From NCBI RefSeq assembly GCF_014643695.1, contig NZ_BMJY01000001.1, positions 124,001 through 188,000 of the forward strand: a DNA stretch of 64,000 nucleotides, given 5' to 3'. Position 1 is the first letter of the stretch. Each line of letters begins with the position of its first letter. This stretch comes from Microbacterium album (GTDB lineage: Bacteria; Actinomycetota; Actinomycetes; Actinomycetales; Microbacteriaceae). This document shows, piece after piece, positions 15,962 through 24,321 of the stretch. The position numbers were made by a program, and so were the translations under genes. The notes under the pieces are model-generated. The model made no database searches, was not told the DNA's origin, and worked only from the letters and a program-made list of their open reading frames with translations.

Positions 15962-16692
15962 GCGTCAAGGTCACGAATCTCGTGTGGCACAGCGAGCAGG
16001 CTGCGCACCTGAAGGGGAACGCGTTCGTCGCGATGCTCGCGCTCGCTGACATCGCCGACGACGAGGGGCACGTGGTGTTCGCGCGCGAGGCGAAGCGGTC
16101 GCAGGAGGAGCTCGCGCGGAAGGCGCGCATGTCCGTGGCGACGTTCCGGCGGGCGACGCAGGATCTCGCGGAGCAGGGGCTGTTGGAGATCTCGCGGGAG
16201 TCGCAGCGGGCCGTGAACGACTACCGAATCCTGCTGACCGCTCAGATTGAGCGCTCAGAGGTGAGCGGTCACAGCGCTCAGGGTGAGCGGTCTGAGCGCT
16301 CATCTAGTGAGCGGTCAAACTCGAGCACTCCTTATAAGGGACGTAGTAACGGAAAGAACGTAGATGTAAGGCCGCGCAAGCGCGGCTCCCGCATCCCGGA
16401 CCCGTTCGTGCTGACCGCCGAGATGAAGGCGTGGGCGGCCGCCGAGGTTCCCGGCCTGGACGTCGTCGTGCACACGCGCGAGTTCGTGGACTACTGGCGG
16501 GCGAAGTCAGGCAAGGACGCCACGAAGGTCGACTGGGTCGCGACGTGGCGGAACTGGATGCGGAAGGCGCACCGCTGGCAGGGCGAGCGGGCCTCGACGA
16601 AGCCAGCCCCCGATGACCGGCTGCGTGAAGGCCTCGAGCGCGGCGCCCGGCTGCAGGCCCTCGTCGGGGCTGAGCAGAGGGGGATCGCGTGA
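15958..16692 (+). CDS. replication initiator (O-like) winged-helix protein
   Basis: A 244-residue protein with an N-terminal winged helix (KRSQEELARKARMSVATFRR, TQDLAEQGLLEI), a low-complexity linker (ERSEVSGHSAQGERSERSS) and a C-terminal helical domain (DYWRAKSGKDATKVDWVATW) common to phage replication organisers. The linker DNA carries clustered iterons followed by an AT-richer patch, as in lambda O, so the gene appears to house the phage origin. Starts at GTG 15958. A helicase gene lies two genes downstream. Confidence 0.82.
   Translation: MSVKVTNLVWHSEQAAHLKGNAFVAMLALADIADDEGHVVFAREAKRSQEELARKARMSVATFRRATQDLAEQGLLEISRESQRAVNDYRILLTAQIERSEVSGHSAQGERSERSSSERSNSSTPYKGRSNGKNVDVRPRKRGSRIPDPFVLTAEMKAWAAAEVPGLDVVVHTREFVDYWRAKSGKDATKVDWVATWRNWMRKAHRWQGERASTKPAPDDRLREGLERGARLQALVGAEQRGIA
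16236..16372. other. candidate phage origin of replication (iterons plus AT-richer patch)
   Basis: Seven copies of TGAGCG(G/C)TCA or its reverse lie in 82 bp: 16236-16244, 16248-16257, 16262-16271, 16273-16280, 16284-16292, 16293-16302 and 16308-16317. A degenerate copy sits near 16322. An A/T-richer tract (16328-16372) follows at once, suited to unwinding. The arrangement lies inside the initiator gene, like lambda ori inside gene O. Confidence 0.75.
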
Positions 16693-17018
16693 ACATCCAG
16701 CAGACGAACGAGCTGCTGCTGCGGATCCAGGTGATCGACAACCGGCAGATCGGGGACTCGACGGTGCTGGCGTGGCACGAGCTCGTCGCGGACCTCGACT
16801 ACGACGTCGCGGTGGAGGCGGTGCGGATGCATCGGATGGAGTCGAAGGAGTACCTCGTGCCGGCGCATGTGCGGGCGAACGCCGAGCGCATCCGCCTCGC
16901 GGGCATCGAGCGCACGGACGAGTGGGGCAACCGGATCGAGCCGGATGCGGCTGCGGTGGCTGCGCTCGAGCGGATCCGGCGTGGGCGCGCCGGTCAGCGG
17001 GCGGTGGGCGCGGCATGA
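16689..17018 (+). CDS. hypothetical phage protein, possible helicase loader
   Basis: A 109-residue helical protein (IQQTNELLLRIQVIDNRQIG, VAVEAVRMHRMESKEYLVP) wedged between the initiator and the helicase with GTGA and ATGA overlaps. Its position equals that of helicase-loader genes in other phages. No ATP-binding motif is seen, so the role is inference only. Confidence 0.7.
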   Translation: MNIQQTNELLLRIQVIDNRQIGDSTVLAWHELVADLDYDVAVEAVRMHRMESKEYLVPAHVRANAERIRLAGIERTDEWGNRIEPDAAAVAALERIRRGRAGQRAVGAA

Positions 17019-18253
17019 CCTACGACGAGATGCCGCCGGAGGACCCGTACACGGAGCCGGCGCCGCAGCCGGACGGCCGCGCGCTCGCGGAGCGGTACGT
17101 GATCGGCGCGATGCTGCAGAACCCCGCCGTGATCGGCGACGTGCAGGCCGAGGTCACCGCCGCGGACTTCGAGGACATCCGCCTCGGCGCGATCTTCGCA
17201 GGCGTGTGCCAGATGGTGGCCGAGAAGCAGCCCGTCGACTTCCTCACCGTGTGGGACCAGCTCGCGGCGTGGGACGTGCGCGGCATCGACCTGGGCACCC
17301 TGTCGTCCTGGGCGGATCAGGTGCCGACTGCACGGAACGCGGCCCACTATGCGCGGCTGGTGCGGGAGGCGTCGATGCGGCGCGCGCTCGCTGCGATCGG
17401 GTCGCGGCTGACGACGGCCGAGGACCCGGTGCGTGCGATGCGGGACACGCTCGACGCGCTCGGGAAGCTGTCGCAGCGCGGCGGGGCCGCGGCGGAGGCT
17501 AAGTCCCTCGGTGACCTGCTGAACGTGCCCGACGCGGACCTCGCCTACGACTGGGTGATCCCGGGACTGCTCGAACGGCAGGACCGGCTCATGCTGACCG
17601 GCACCGAGGGGTCGGGGAAGTCGGTGCTGCTGCGGCAGCTCGCGATCCTCACAGCGGCGGGCCTGCACCCGACCGAGTTCCACCAGATCGAGCCGCAGCG
17701 CGTGCTCGTGATCGACGCGGAGAACTCCGAACGGCAGTGGCAGCGGTCGGTCGCGGGGATGACGGATCAGGCGGCGACGCGCGGCCGGCGCGACCCGCGC
17801 CCGTACGTGCACGTCCGGTGTGCGCCGGCGATGGACATCACCCGCCCGGATGAGCAGGGCCGCATCCACCGGCTGATCGACGCGCACAAGCCGGACCTGT
17901 TGCTGATCGGGCCGCTGTACCGGCTGGTGCCGCGCGCGATCCAGTCGGACGACGACGCCGCCCCGGTGCTGTCGGTGCTGGACGGGTTGCGGGAGCGGGG
18001 CGTGTCGATGCTCATCGAGGCGCACGCGGGGCACGCGTCCGCGGGTGCGCAGGAGCGCGACCTGCGGCCGCGCGGGTCGTCCGCGCTGCTCGGGTGGCCG
18101 GAGTTCGGGCTCGGTCTGCGGCGGGACAAGCGGATCGAGGGTCGCGTGCCGACGTTCAGCCTCGTGCGGTGGCGAGGGGACCGGGACAGGCGTGAGTGGC
18201 CGTCGCGGCTGCTGCGGGGGCAGGCGTTCCCGTGGGAACCGACGCTCGGCTGA
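17015..18253 (+). CDS. replicative helicase, DnaB N-terminal domain plus RepA-type ATPase
   Basis: A 412-residue protein. Residues ~20-130 match the DnaB N-terminal domain (ERYVIGAMLQNPAVIG, AADFEDIRLGAIFAG). An AAA_25/RepA-like RecA-fold ATPase follows, with Walker A GTEGSGKS and Walker B VLVIDAEN, and IEAHAGHA further on. It probably unwinds DNA from the adjacent origin. It is shorter than host DnaB and lacks an obvious canonical DnaB C-terminal region. Confidence 0.87.
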   Translation: MTYDEMPPEDPYTEPAPQPDGRALAERYVIGAMLQNPAVIGDVQAEVTAADFEDIRLGAIFAGVCQMVAEKQPVDFLTVWDQLAAWDVRGIDLGTLSSWADQVPTARNAAHYARLVREASMRRALAAIGSRLTTAEDPVRAMRDTLDALGKLSQRGGAAAEAKSLGDLLNVPDADLAYDWVIPGLLERQDRLMLTGTEGSGKSVLLRQLAILTAAGLHPTEFHQIEPQRVLVIDAENSERQWQRSVAGMTDQAATRGRRDPRPYVHVRCAPAMDITRPDEQGRIHRLIDAHKPDLLLIGPLYRLVPRAIQSDDDAAPVLSVLDGLRERGVSMLIEAHAGHASAGAQERDLRPRGSSALLGWPEFGLGLRRDKRIEGRVPTFSLVRWRGDRDRREWPSRLLRGQAFPWEPTLG

Positions 18254-18278
18254 CGAAGACAGGAAGCAAGGGAGAGAC

Positions 18279-18428
18279 ATGAATCCGTGGGAGATCTTCG
18301 GCTGGGTGGCGGCGCTCGCGCTCGCTGTCGTGGTGGCCGTGCTGGCGCTGGTGGTCTCGGTGGCGGCTATCCGTTCGCTGGGCGACGGGAAGAAGGCTCG
18401 GGAGGTGTTCCGTGGCCACGGGCAGTAA
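18279..18428 (+). CDS. 49-residue membrane protein
   Basis: A short gene with a good ribosome site (AAGGGAGAG) encoding a single long hydrophobic segment (WVAALALAVVVAVLALVVSV) and a basic tail. It overlaps the next gene by 17 bp. Function unknown. Confidence 0.62.
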   Translation: MNPWEIFGWVAALALAVVVAVLALVVSVAAIRSLGDGKKAREVFRGHGQ

Positions 18429-18639
18429 GGGCCGCCGGATGGTCGACGCGATCGACGACGTCGCGGCGGAGCTGCGCCTGGCGAACCGGATCGCGGTGCT
18501 GAAGCTCGGCGCGTCGGCGCTGGATCACGATCCGGGGAGCCGGGCGACGACTGATGTGGCGCGGGAGCGGGTCGCGCGGATGAACCGGCTGCGCGCGGAG
18601 ATCCGCGCTGGCCTCGGACTGGACGGAGAAGGAGCATGA
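18412..18639 (+). CDS. hypothetical phage protein
   Basis: A 75-residue basic helical protein from a GTG start (GRRMVDAIDDVAAELRLANR, ERVARMNRLRAEIRAGL). It is coupled to neighbours by overlaps. No family was recognised. Confidence 0.65.
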   Translation: MATGSKGRRMVDAIDDVAAELRLANRIAVLKLGASALDHDPGSRATTDVARERVARMNRLRAEIRAGLGLDGEGA

Positions 18640-18935
18640 GCGAGCGGATCGACGCTGCCAAGGAGGCGTGGACGAATCTCGGGAGGGCCGGGGATCTGCT
18701 GGCGGCGGGGATCTCGGCAGCAGCCAGCGCCGCGGCCCACATCGCGCACACGCAGGCGACGCTCGCGCTTGTTGAGCAGCAGCGCATCGCGAACCTGATT
18801 GCGCTGGGAGGCATCGGCGGGGGTCCGATCAACAGCGCGTACCCCGATGAAGTGCTGCGGTACCTCCGGAGGGAGTATCCGGCCGCGGCCGACGCTCTGC
18901 GGGTGCAGGAGGTGTCTCGTGGCGATCACGGCTGA
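18636..18935 (+). CDS. hypothetical phage protein
   Basis: A 99-residue helical, Ala-rich protein (GDLLAAGISAAASAAAHIAH) with a C-terminal EVLRYLRREYPAAADAL helix. It begins with an ATGA overlap. Function unknown. Confidence 0.68.
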   Translation: MSERIDAAKEAWTNLGRAGDLLAAGISAAASAAAHIAHTQATLALVEQQRIANLIALGGIGGGPINSAYPDEVLRYLRREYPAAADALRVQEVSRGDHG

Positions 18936-19155
18936 ACTTCGGATCACGATCGCGGAGGTCGAGATCACGGACGAGTACCGCGTCCTGTTGACGACGGATC
19001 GGAAGAAGACGGACCTCGCGATCGACGAGGCCGAGCGACTCGCGCACGAGCTCATCGAAGCGGCGGCGGAGGCACGTGCCGCGCTGAAGCAGGACTTCTC
19101 GCGGGACGTGATGCGGCACGGGTTCGACGTGGACATGGCAGGGGAGGTCGGCTGA
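18919..19155 (+). CDS. hypothetical phage protein
   Basis: A 78-residue protein starting at GTG within the end of the previous gene (17-bp overlap). It has an N-terminal beta pair (AELRITIAEVEITDEYRVLL) and a helical remainder. It ends in TGATG with the next gene. No family was recognised. Confidence 0.62.
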   Translation: MAITAELRITIAEVEITDEYRVLLTTDRKKTDLAIDEAERLAHELIEAAAEARAALKQDFSRDVMRHGFDVDMAGEVG

Positions 19156-19577
19156 TGCCGATCAAGGACTACACGACGACGATCAGCGTCGAGAAAACGA
19201 TGGGCGAGATCACCGGAGCGCTCGCGCGCCGCGGCGTCACGCGCATCTCGACGCTGTTCGATGACGACGGGACGCCGGCGGGCCTCGGCTTCACCATGCG
19301 CACGGCGTACGGCCCTCGGGACTTCGAGCTCCCGGTGCGGACGTCCGGAGTGCTCGCGGCCCTCGAGGCTGATCGAGTGCAGCCGAAGTACCGCACGCCG
19401 GAGCACGCGGCGCGGGTGGCGTGGCGGATCGCGAAAGACTGGCTCGAGGCGCAGGCCGCGCTCATCGACGCGCAGCTCGCGACGCTCGACGAGGTGATGC
19501 TGCCGTACATGGTCGACGGCCGCGGCCAGACGATGTACGCGCTCTACGTGTCGAACCAGAACGCGATCGAGTCATGA
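19155..19577 (+). CDS. conserved-looking phage protein of unknown function
   Basis: A 140-residue protein (EKTMGEITGALARRGVTRIS, EHAARVAWRIAKDWLEAQAA, MLPYMVDGRGQTMY). Proteins of this general type recur in replication regions of phages, but the function is unknown. Overlapping start and stop codons place it in the early operon. Confidence 0.75.
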   Translation: MPIKDYTTTISVEKTMGEITGALARRGVTRISTLFDDDGTPAGLGFTMRTAYGPRDFELPVRTSGVLAALEADRVQPKYRTPEHAARVAWRIAKDWLEAQAALIDAQLATLDEVMLPYMVDGRGQTMYALYVSNQNAIES

Positions 19578-19777
19578 GCACGCGGGATGCGCTCGTGAAG
19601 GCGCAAGAAGCAGTCGCGGACGCCGCGTCGGAGCTGATGCTCGACTACCTCGGCAAGCGTGCACGAGGCACCATCGACCCGGACACCACCGAGGAAGCGT
19701 TCAGCGCGCTCTACGAAGCCTTGGACGCGCACGGGTCGCTCGCTCTCGCGCTCGAGCATGTGGACGAGACGCCATGA
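19574..19777 (+). CDS. hypothetical phage protein
   Basis: A 67-residue acidic helical protein (ALVKAQEAVADAASELMLDY). ATGA overlaps at both ends support its reality. Function unknown. Confidence 0.63.
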   Translation: MSTRDALVKAQEAVADAASELMLDYLGKRARGTIDPDTTEEAFSALYEALDAHGSLALALEHVDETP

Positions 19778-19989
19778 GCGCCGGACCGATCAAGCAGTCG
19801 CGGGACGCGTGGAAGCCGCAGCCGAAGTCCACTCCGGACGCTCACCGGGTGTGCGCGCCGATGCCTCGCCGCGCGGGCCTTTCGTACTGCGGCAGGAACG
19901 GGCGCCGGGTCGTGTCCGACTGGGCGCAGGTGAAGTGCGCGGACTGCCTCGCCGCTCGCGCGGCCGACGTCGCGGCAGGTGCGGAATGA
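19774..19989 (+). CDS. small Cys-containing phage protein
   Basis: A 71-residue basic protein with cysteines in RVCAPM, SYCGRN and VKCADCLA, possibly a zinc-binding nucleic-acid protein. It is locked in the operon by 4-nt overlaps. Confidence 0.62.
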   Translation: MSAGPIKQSRDAWKPQPKSTPDAHRVCAPMPRRAGLSYCGRNGRRVVSDWAQVKCADCLAARAADVAAGAE

Positions 19990-21065
19990 GCGCGGGCCCG
20001 AGGGTATGCACGCACGCGGGATGCGAGGCGCGGTCCGTTGCGCGGAGGCTCTGCCGCGCCCACTATCAGGCCGCGTGGAAGGCCGGCACGCTCGGCCAGC
20101 ACCAGAAGCTGCCGCCGCGCGTGAAGGACCCGAAGATCTGCCCGCCGGAGCACAAGCACGCCGCGTCGCTGGTCTGCTACAACCTGCACCAGTGCCGGTG
20201 TACGCCGTGCAGCGAGCACCGCGCCGAAACCGATCAGCGGCGCGCGAAGCTGAAGGCGTACGGCCGGTTCGACACAGGCCTGGTCGATGCGGAGCCGGTG
20301 CGCGAGCACCTGCTGATGCTGGGCGAGTTCGGCATCGGCTACAAGCGGGTCGCTCGTCTCTCTGGTGTCGGCGTCACGCCCGTCAGGAACATCATCTGGG
20401 GCCGACAGGACCCGGGGCCGCGCAAGGGCGAGATCCCGAAGCGGATCAAGCGCGAAAACGCCGAGCGCATCCTCGCCGTCAAGCCCGACCTGAGCGCCCT
20501 GGCCGCCGGCGCGAAGATCCCCGCTCGCGGCACGCACCGCCGTCTGCAGGCGCTCGTCGCGATCGGATGGTCGCAGTCGAAACTGGCGATCCGGCTCGGA
20601 ATCGAGCCGTCGAACTTCACCTCCGTGATGAAGCGCACACAGGTCACCGTTGCGCTGCATCGGAAGGTCGCCGCACTGTTCGACGAGCTCTGGTCGACGC
20701 TGCCGCCGCGCGATTCGTGGCGGGACAAGATCGCCTACTCCCGGTCTCTCCGGTTCGCGAAGGGACGCCGATGGCTGCCGCCTCTGGCGTGGGACGACAT
20801 CGACAACGACATCGAGCCTCCTGTCCCTGACGAGGACGGAGTCATCGATGAAACCGCCGTCGAGCTCGCCCTCGCCGGCGAAAGCGTCCGTCTGACGCCG
20901 GAGGAGCGCCGCGAGTGCGTGCGGCGCCTGCACGTTGAGCGGTGGTCCGACGCGCGCGTCGCCGAGACGATCCGGGTGAACCCGAGGACGGTCCTCCGCA
21001 TCCGTGAGGAGCTCGGCCTGGCCGCTTGGGACCAGAACGAGCTTCGGGACAAGGGAGCAGCATGA
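19986..21065 (+). CDS. multi-HTH phage protein with zinc-knuckle N-terminus
   Basis: A 359-residue protein. It opens with a Cys/His knuckle (VCTHAGCEARS, LCRAHYQAAWKAG) and a second cluster (CPPEHKH, CTPCSEHRAE). Several helix-turn-helix-like segments follow (IGYKRVARLSGVGVTPVRNI, WSQSKLAIRLGIEPSNFTSV, SDARVAETIRVNPRTVLRI). It is probably a DNA-binding regulator of middle or late expression. No exact family is assigned. Confidence 0.72.
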   Translation: MSAGPRVCTHAGCEARSVARRLCRAHYQAAWKAGTLGQHQKLPPRVKDPKICPPEHKHAASLVCYNLHQCRCTPCSEHRAETDQRRAKLKAYGRFDTGLVDAEPVREHLLMLGEFGIGYKRVARLSGVGVTPVRNIIWGRQDPGPRKGEIPKRIKRENAERILAVKPDLSALAAGAKIPARGTHRRLQALVAIGWSQSKLAIRLGIEPSNFTSVMKRTQVTVALHRKVAALFDELWSTLPPRDSWRDKIAYSRSLRFAKGRRWLPPLAWDDIDNDIEPPVPDEDGVIDETAVELALAGESVRLTPEERRECVRRLHVERWSDARVAETIRVNPRTVLRIREELGLAAWDQNELRDKGAA

Positions 21066-21709
21066 CGATCCCCACGACCCTCGCCCTCGACCCCGCATGG
21101 ACGGCATGGACCAAGCGCTACGAGTGGCACCTCGACCACGTGCCGGGACTGCTCGAACTGATGCGCGATTCGACACCGCGGATCTCGTCGGACTCGGCCC
21201 GCTACGGCAAGGAACGAACGAGCTCGTCGAGGGAGGCGCCGGTGCCGTTCAGCATCGACGCGGTGGACGACGCCGACGACCTCTGGGGTGCACTGGCGGC
21301 GTACACGCTCGAGGTCGCGGAACTGCTGGGGGAGCACCCACCGCATGTGCTCCGCGCGTCCTGGTGGCGCGCCGGCCAGGTGCAGGGCATCCGCGCCGCC
21401 GCCGACGCCAGGAAGGCCCGCTCGGACGCGTTCGAGGTCGTCGCCTGGTTGGTGGACCGGGAGACGCTGATCGCCGCGGAAACGGGCTTGCAGGACTCGG
21501 AAGAGCACCTGTTCGCCCTGGTGCGGAAGTCCCGCGCCCGGTGGCAGGCCGCGCCGAGGGCCCGCAGCGCTCGCCCTCGCCCGTGCCACGTGTGCGGGGA
21601 GGTCGCCGTGCTCATCGACTGGATGGACGTACCGGGCGGGATCGGGCCGGCGCTCCCCGTGGGGCGGTGCTCGCGGTGCGGGCAGCAGTACGAACGGAAG
21701 CCGACATGA
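21062..21709 (+). CDS. phage protein with C-terminal zinc ribbon
   Basis: A 215-residue, mainly helical protein (EWHLDHVPGLLELMRDSTPR) that ends with a zinc ribbon (CHVCGEVAVLIDW, then CSRCGQQYERK). Such ribbons usually contact nucleic acid or protein partners. It is coupled by ATGA overlap to the preceding HTH protein and may act with it. No family assigned. Confidence 0.72.
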   Translation: MTIPTTLALDPAWTAWTKRYEWHLDHVPGLLELMRDSTPRISSDSARYGKERTSSSREAPVPFSIDAVDDADDLWGALAAYTLEVAELLGEHPPHVLRASWWRAGQVQGIRAAADARKARSDAFEVVAWLVDRETLIAAETGLQDSEEHLFALVRKSRARWQAAPRARSARPRPCHVCGEVAVLIDWMDVPGGIGPALPVGRCSRCGQQYERKPT

Positions 21710-21786
21710 GCGACAGACACCCGCTGAAAACCCGCGGCTCGCGCGCACGCACCGGGAGCTTGAAGCCATGCCAGACCGCGCCGTGA
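21706..21786 (+). CDS. possible 26-residue basic peptide
   Basis: A short reading frame with an ATGA overlap to the previous stop, encoding a basic peptide (HPLKTRGSRARTGSLK). It may only serve to couple translation to the next gene, whose start lies within it at 21768. Confidence 0.35.
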   Translation: MSDRHPLKTRGSRARTGSLKPCQTAP

Positions 21787-21920
21787 TCATCGACGAGTAC
21801 GGGCACGCATGGCAGAAGTCGGCCTATCTCGGTTTCTGGTACCGCGCGTTCGACGGGGACGGCATCAGCGCCTTCGAGCTGGCACAGAGAGCCGGGAAGC
21901 CACGGCAGGTGTCGCCATGA
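21768..21920 (+). CDS. 50-residue phage protein
   Basis: The ATG at 21768 follows GGGAG at a good distance. The product (AVIIDEYGHAWQKSAYLGFW, ISAFELAQRAGKPRQ) is compact, and the stop overlaps the next ATG (ATGA). Function unknown. Confidence 0.55.
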   Translation: MPDRAVIIDEYGHAWQKSAYLGFWYRAFDGDGISAFELAQRAGKPRQVSP

Positions 21921-22207
21921 CCGTCTGGCTCAACTACCGGCAGGCAGCGAAGCGAGTAAGCCGGTCCCGCCGCACGATTCGACGCTGGAAAGCACGCGGC
22001 ATGCCCATGACGTTCGACGACCGCGGCCGCCGCGTCGTCGACGAGGAAGTGCTCCTCGCATGGTGGCGCGGACGACTCCTCGCAGACCCGATTCACCAGG
22101 CCCGACTCAAGGCGAAGCAGAAGGAGACACAGGTGGAGATCGACGAGGAAGAACTGCCAGGTCGAGGGGACTGGCGGAAAGACATCGACCCGGAGGAGGG
22201 ACTGTGA
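21917..22207 (+). CDS. excisionase/MerR-type HTH protein
   Basis: A 96-residue protein with an N-terminal helix-turn-helix (LNYRQAAKRVSRSRRTIRRW, ending RRVVDEEVLLAWW) of the excise/MerR class and an acidic tail. A second Xis-like protein beside the one at 10295; it may be a regulator. Overlaps neighbours by ATGA and GTGA. Confidence 0.7.
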   Translation: MTVWLNYRQAAKRVSRSRRTIRRWKARGMPMTFDDRGRRVVDEEVLLAWWRGRLLADPIHQARLKAKQKETQVEIDEEELPGRGDWRKDIDPEEGL

Positions 22208-22542
22208 CCGACATCGAGCAGCCGTACACGCCGAGCCTGGACGAGGTGCGCGAGGCGCACGGCTGGACGGGACACGACAGCCACGTCGAGTCGAACCGCG
22301 CCGCCAAGCGCGCCGAGTTCGACCGCTGGCTGGCCGCGCATAACGAGGCCGTCCGTGCCGAGGCACTGAGGGAAGCGGGGCGTGACATAGACCGGATGAT
22401 CGCCATTGCCCGCGACGATGAGCGCGAGAAGGCCGCACAGATCGCGGAGACGCACCCGGCCCCGCTCGGAGCTGTCGCCCGCCTCATCCGTGACGCCATC
22501 GCCGCCCGGATCAGGGCGCAGGGGAAGGAGCAGGGAGCATGA
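22204..22542 (+). CDS. hypothetical phage protein
   Basis: A 112-residue charged helical protein (AKRAEFDRWLAAHNEAVRAE, IARDDEREKAAQIAE) typical of small phage proteins with coiled-coil character. GTG start overlapping the upstream stop. Function unknown. Confidence 0.7.
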   Translation: MTDIEQPYTPSLDEVREAHGWTGHDSHVESNRAAKRAEFDRWLAAHNEAVRAEALREAGRDIDRMIAIARDDEREKAAQIAETHPAPLGAVARLIRDAIAARIRAQGKEQGA

Positions 22543-22748
22543 GCTGGACACCGCCGACCTATGACCAGTGGGGCGAGACGCCCGCTAACTACGAGCCTGA
22601 GCGGTGGGACGTGGTGCGTGATGACGGATTCGTGCTGATCGAGGGCACGAGCATCCTCGACGCGGACACGCAGGTCGCGTGGCTGAATGCACACCGACCG
22701 GGCGGACACACATACGAGAGCCGTCTGACAGAGGGGAACGAGTCATGA
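22539..22748 (+). CDS. hypothetical phage protein
   Basis: A 69-residue acidic protein (ERWDVVRDDGFVLIEGTSIL, ADTQVAWLNAHRP). ATGA overlaps on both sides. Function unknown. Confidence 0.66.
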   Translation: MSWTPPTYDQWGETPANYEPERWDVVRDDGFVLIEGTSILDADTQVAWLNAHRPGGHTYESRLTEGNES

Positions 22749-23236
22749 CCGACATCGAGGCGCGCTTCTGGTCGAAGGTTGACAAGTCTGGCGACTGCTG
22801 GCTCTGGACGGCGGCGACGACCTACGGGTACGGCCGCTTCGCCATCACAAAGCGGCAGATGATCGGCGCGCATCGGTTCGCCTGGGAGACGGTGAACGGC
22901 CCGGTCCCGGATGGCATGGTGATCGACCACCTGTGCCGGATCCGGCTGTGCGTAAACCCGGCGCACATGGAGGTCGTGACGAACGGTGAGAACGTGCTTC
23001 GCGGCGAGGGACTGTCTGCCCTGAACGCCCGCAAGACGCACTGCAAGAACGGTCATGAGTTCACGCCCGAGAACACCATCGTGACGAAGAACCCTTCCGG
23101 CAATGGGCGTGCCTGCCGAGAGTGCCGCCGAGCGGCCTGGACCGCGCGCGCCACATGCCCGGAATGCGGCGGGAGTTTCAGCGCACGGAACCTCGCGCGC
23201 CACCGCACCAACCAGCACGGAGGTAGTCATGTCTGA
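22745..23236 (+). CDS. HNH endonuclease
   Basis: A 163-residue HNH_3-type nuclease. It has the N-terminal FWSKVDKSGDCWLW motif, then AHRFAWETVNGPVP, VIDHLCRIRLCVNPAHMEVV (catalytic His and Asn) and a C-terminal zinc-binding part (THCKNGHEFT, CRECRR, CPECGGSF). This type is typical of phage intergenic HNH enzymes. Four-nt overlap with the upstream gene. Confidence 0.88.
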   Translation: MTDIEARFWSKVDKSGDCWLWTAATTYGYGRFAITKRQMIGAHRFAWETVNGPVPDGMVIDHLCRIRLCVNPAHMEVVTNGENVLRGEGLSALNARKTHCKNGHEFTPENTIVTKNPSGNGRACRECRRAAWTARATCPECGGSFSARNLARHRTNQHGGSHV

Positions 23237-23663
23237 TCTTGCTCAGGAGGCCCGCGCCGAGGCGAACAGCGGTACAGGCTGGTACGAGGTGATCCATCCG
23301 CAGACCGCGACGACCGAGATCGTGCGGGTGATGGAGGACGGGTCGATCTACTGCCCCGAGGGGGTGCTGACGCGTGAGGAGTTCGCGTTCGCGTCGGCCC
23401 GAGGTCGCGTGCATCGTCTCGTGCGTGCTGACGACCCACCGGCCTCTCCCGTCACAAGGGAGACGGTGACCCCCGAGGCGCTCGCCCACGAGCTGTGGCG
23501 GTCGTACTCAGGATCGATCTGTGGACGGGACGGGTGCCGATACGAGAACGGCGAGAACGACGCCGACTACGAGTGTGGGTGCACCGAGTGCGTGACCACG
23601 TGGGAAGGCGTCGCTGACACCCTGATCGCCGCGTTCGACATCCGAGAGAGGAGCGAGTCGTGA
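23229..23663 (+). CDS. hypothetical phage protein
   Basis: A 144-residue acidic protein preceded by an excellent ribosome site (GGAGGT). It has a beta-rich N-terminal half (WYEVIHPQTATTEIVRVMED) and a C-terminal Cys pair region (CGRDGCRYEN, CGCTECV). Function unknown. Confidence 0.7.
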   Translation: MSDLAQEARAEANSGTGWYEVIHPQTATTEIVRVMEDGSIYCPEGVLTREEFAFASARGRVHRLVRADDPPASPVTRETVTPEALAHELWRSYSGSICGRDGCRYENGENDADYECGCTECVTTWEGVADTLIAAFDIRERSES

Positions 23664-23824
23664 AGATCACCGACGAGGCGGTAGAGCGGGCACTGGCGTC
23701 GTGGTTCGAGTCCGTGACTCATGCCGGCGCGTACGAGTCGGTCGCGGAGCACGTCAAGGAGCGGAACCGCCCGCGCATGCGCGCCGCTCTGGAAGCCGCG
23801 CTCGCTGAGGACGGGGGCGAGTGA
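23660..23824 (+). CDS. 54-residue phage protein
   Basis: A GTG start overlapping the previous stop, encoding a helical protein (DEAVERALASWFESV, RPRMRAALEAALAEDG). The stop joins the next ATG as TGATG. Function unknown. Confidence 0.58.
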   Translation: MKITDEAVERALASWFESVTHAGAYESVAEHVKERNRPRMRAALEAALAEDGGE

Positions 23825-24321
23825 TGGACGCGCAGTTCATCCTCGACGCGATCCGCCGTGCCCACCCGGACGCGGCGGTCGTGCCCGAGGTCGTCATCCA
23901 CGACCACCTGTGGGACGAGCGGAGGGCAGAGGCGAAGCCGATTCGTCGGATTGACGCGCTGATGGTCAGGAGCCTGCAACGCACGGCGATCGAGGTGAAG
24001 GTGTCGCTCGCGGACTGGAAGCGGGACACGTACCGAAAGCGCGCGCCGTGGGTTGCTGTCGTGAACAGGTTCGTCTTCGCCGTGCCGAAGAGCCTGCACG
24101 ACCAGATCGGCGGCAACTACGGGATGCACCAGCTCGACACCTGGGACTGCGGCGTCTGGACGGTGGACGAGAACGGCCGGGTGGAGGTCGTCAAGAAGGC
24201 GAAGGTGCGCCCGCACCCTGAGCCACTGCCGCAGCAGGTCGTGCAGACGCTCGCGTTCCGCGCAGCGCGGGCAGCGCTCACCGAGAAGGGAGACGACCGT
24301 GCCACGCATGGTGAACGCTGA
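23824..24321 (+). CDS. MmcB-like PD-(D/E)XK nuclease-fold protein
   Basis: A 165-residue protein whose core (RRIDALMV, TAIEVKVSLADWKRD) has the D and E-x-K residues of the MmcB family of PD-(D/E)XK proteins linked to DNA repair. It may process DNA or be a regulatory remnant. The ATG at 23824 is favoured over the adjacent GTG because it makes a TGATG overlap. Confidence 0.78.
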   Translation: MDAQFILDAIRRAHPDAAVVPEVVIHDHLWDERRAEAKPIRRIDALMVRSLQRTAIEVKVSLADWKRDTYRKRAPWVAVVNRFVFAVPKSLHDQIGGNYGMHQLDTWDCGVWTVDENGRVEVVKKAKVRPHPEPLPQQVVQTLAFRAARAALTEKGDDRATHGER

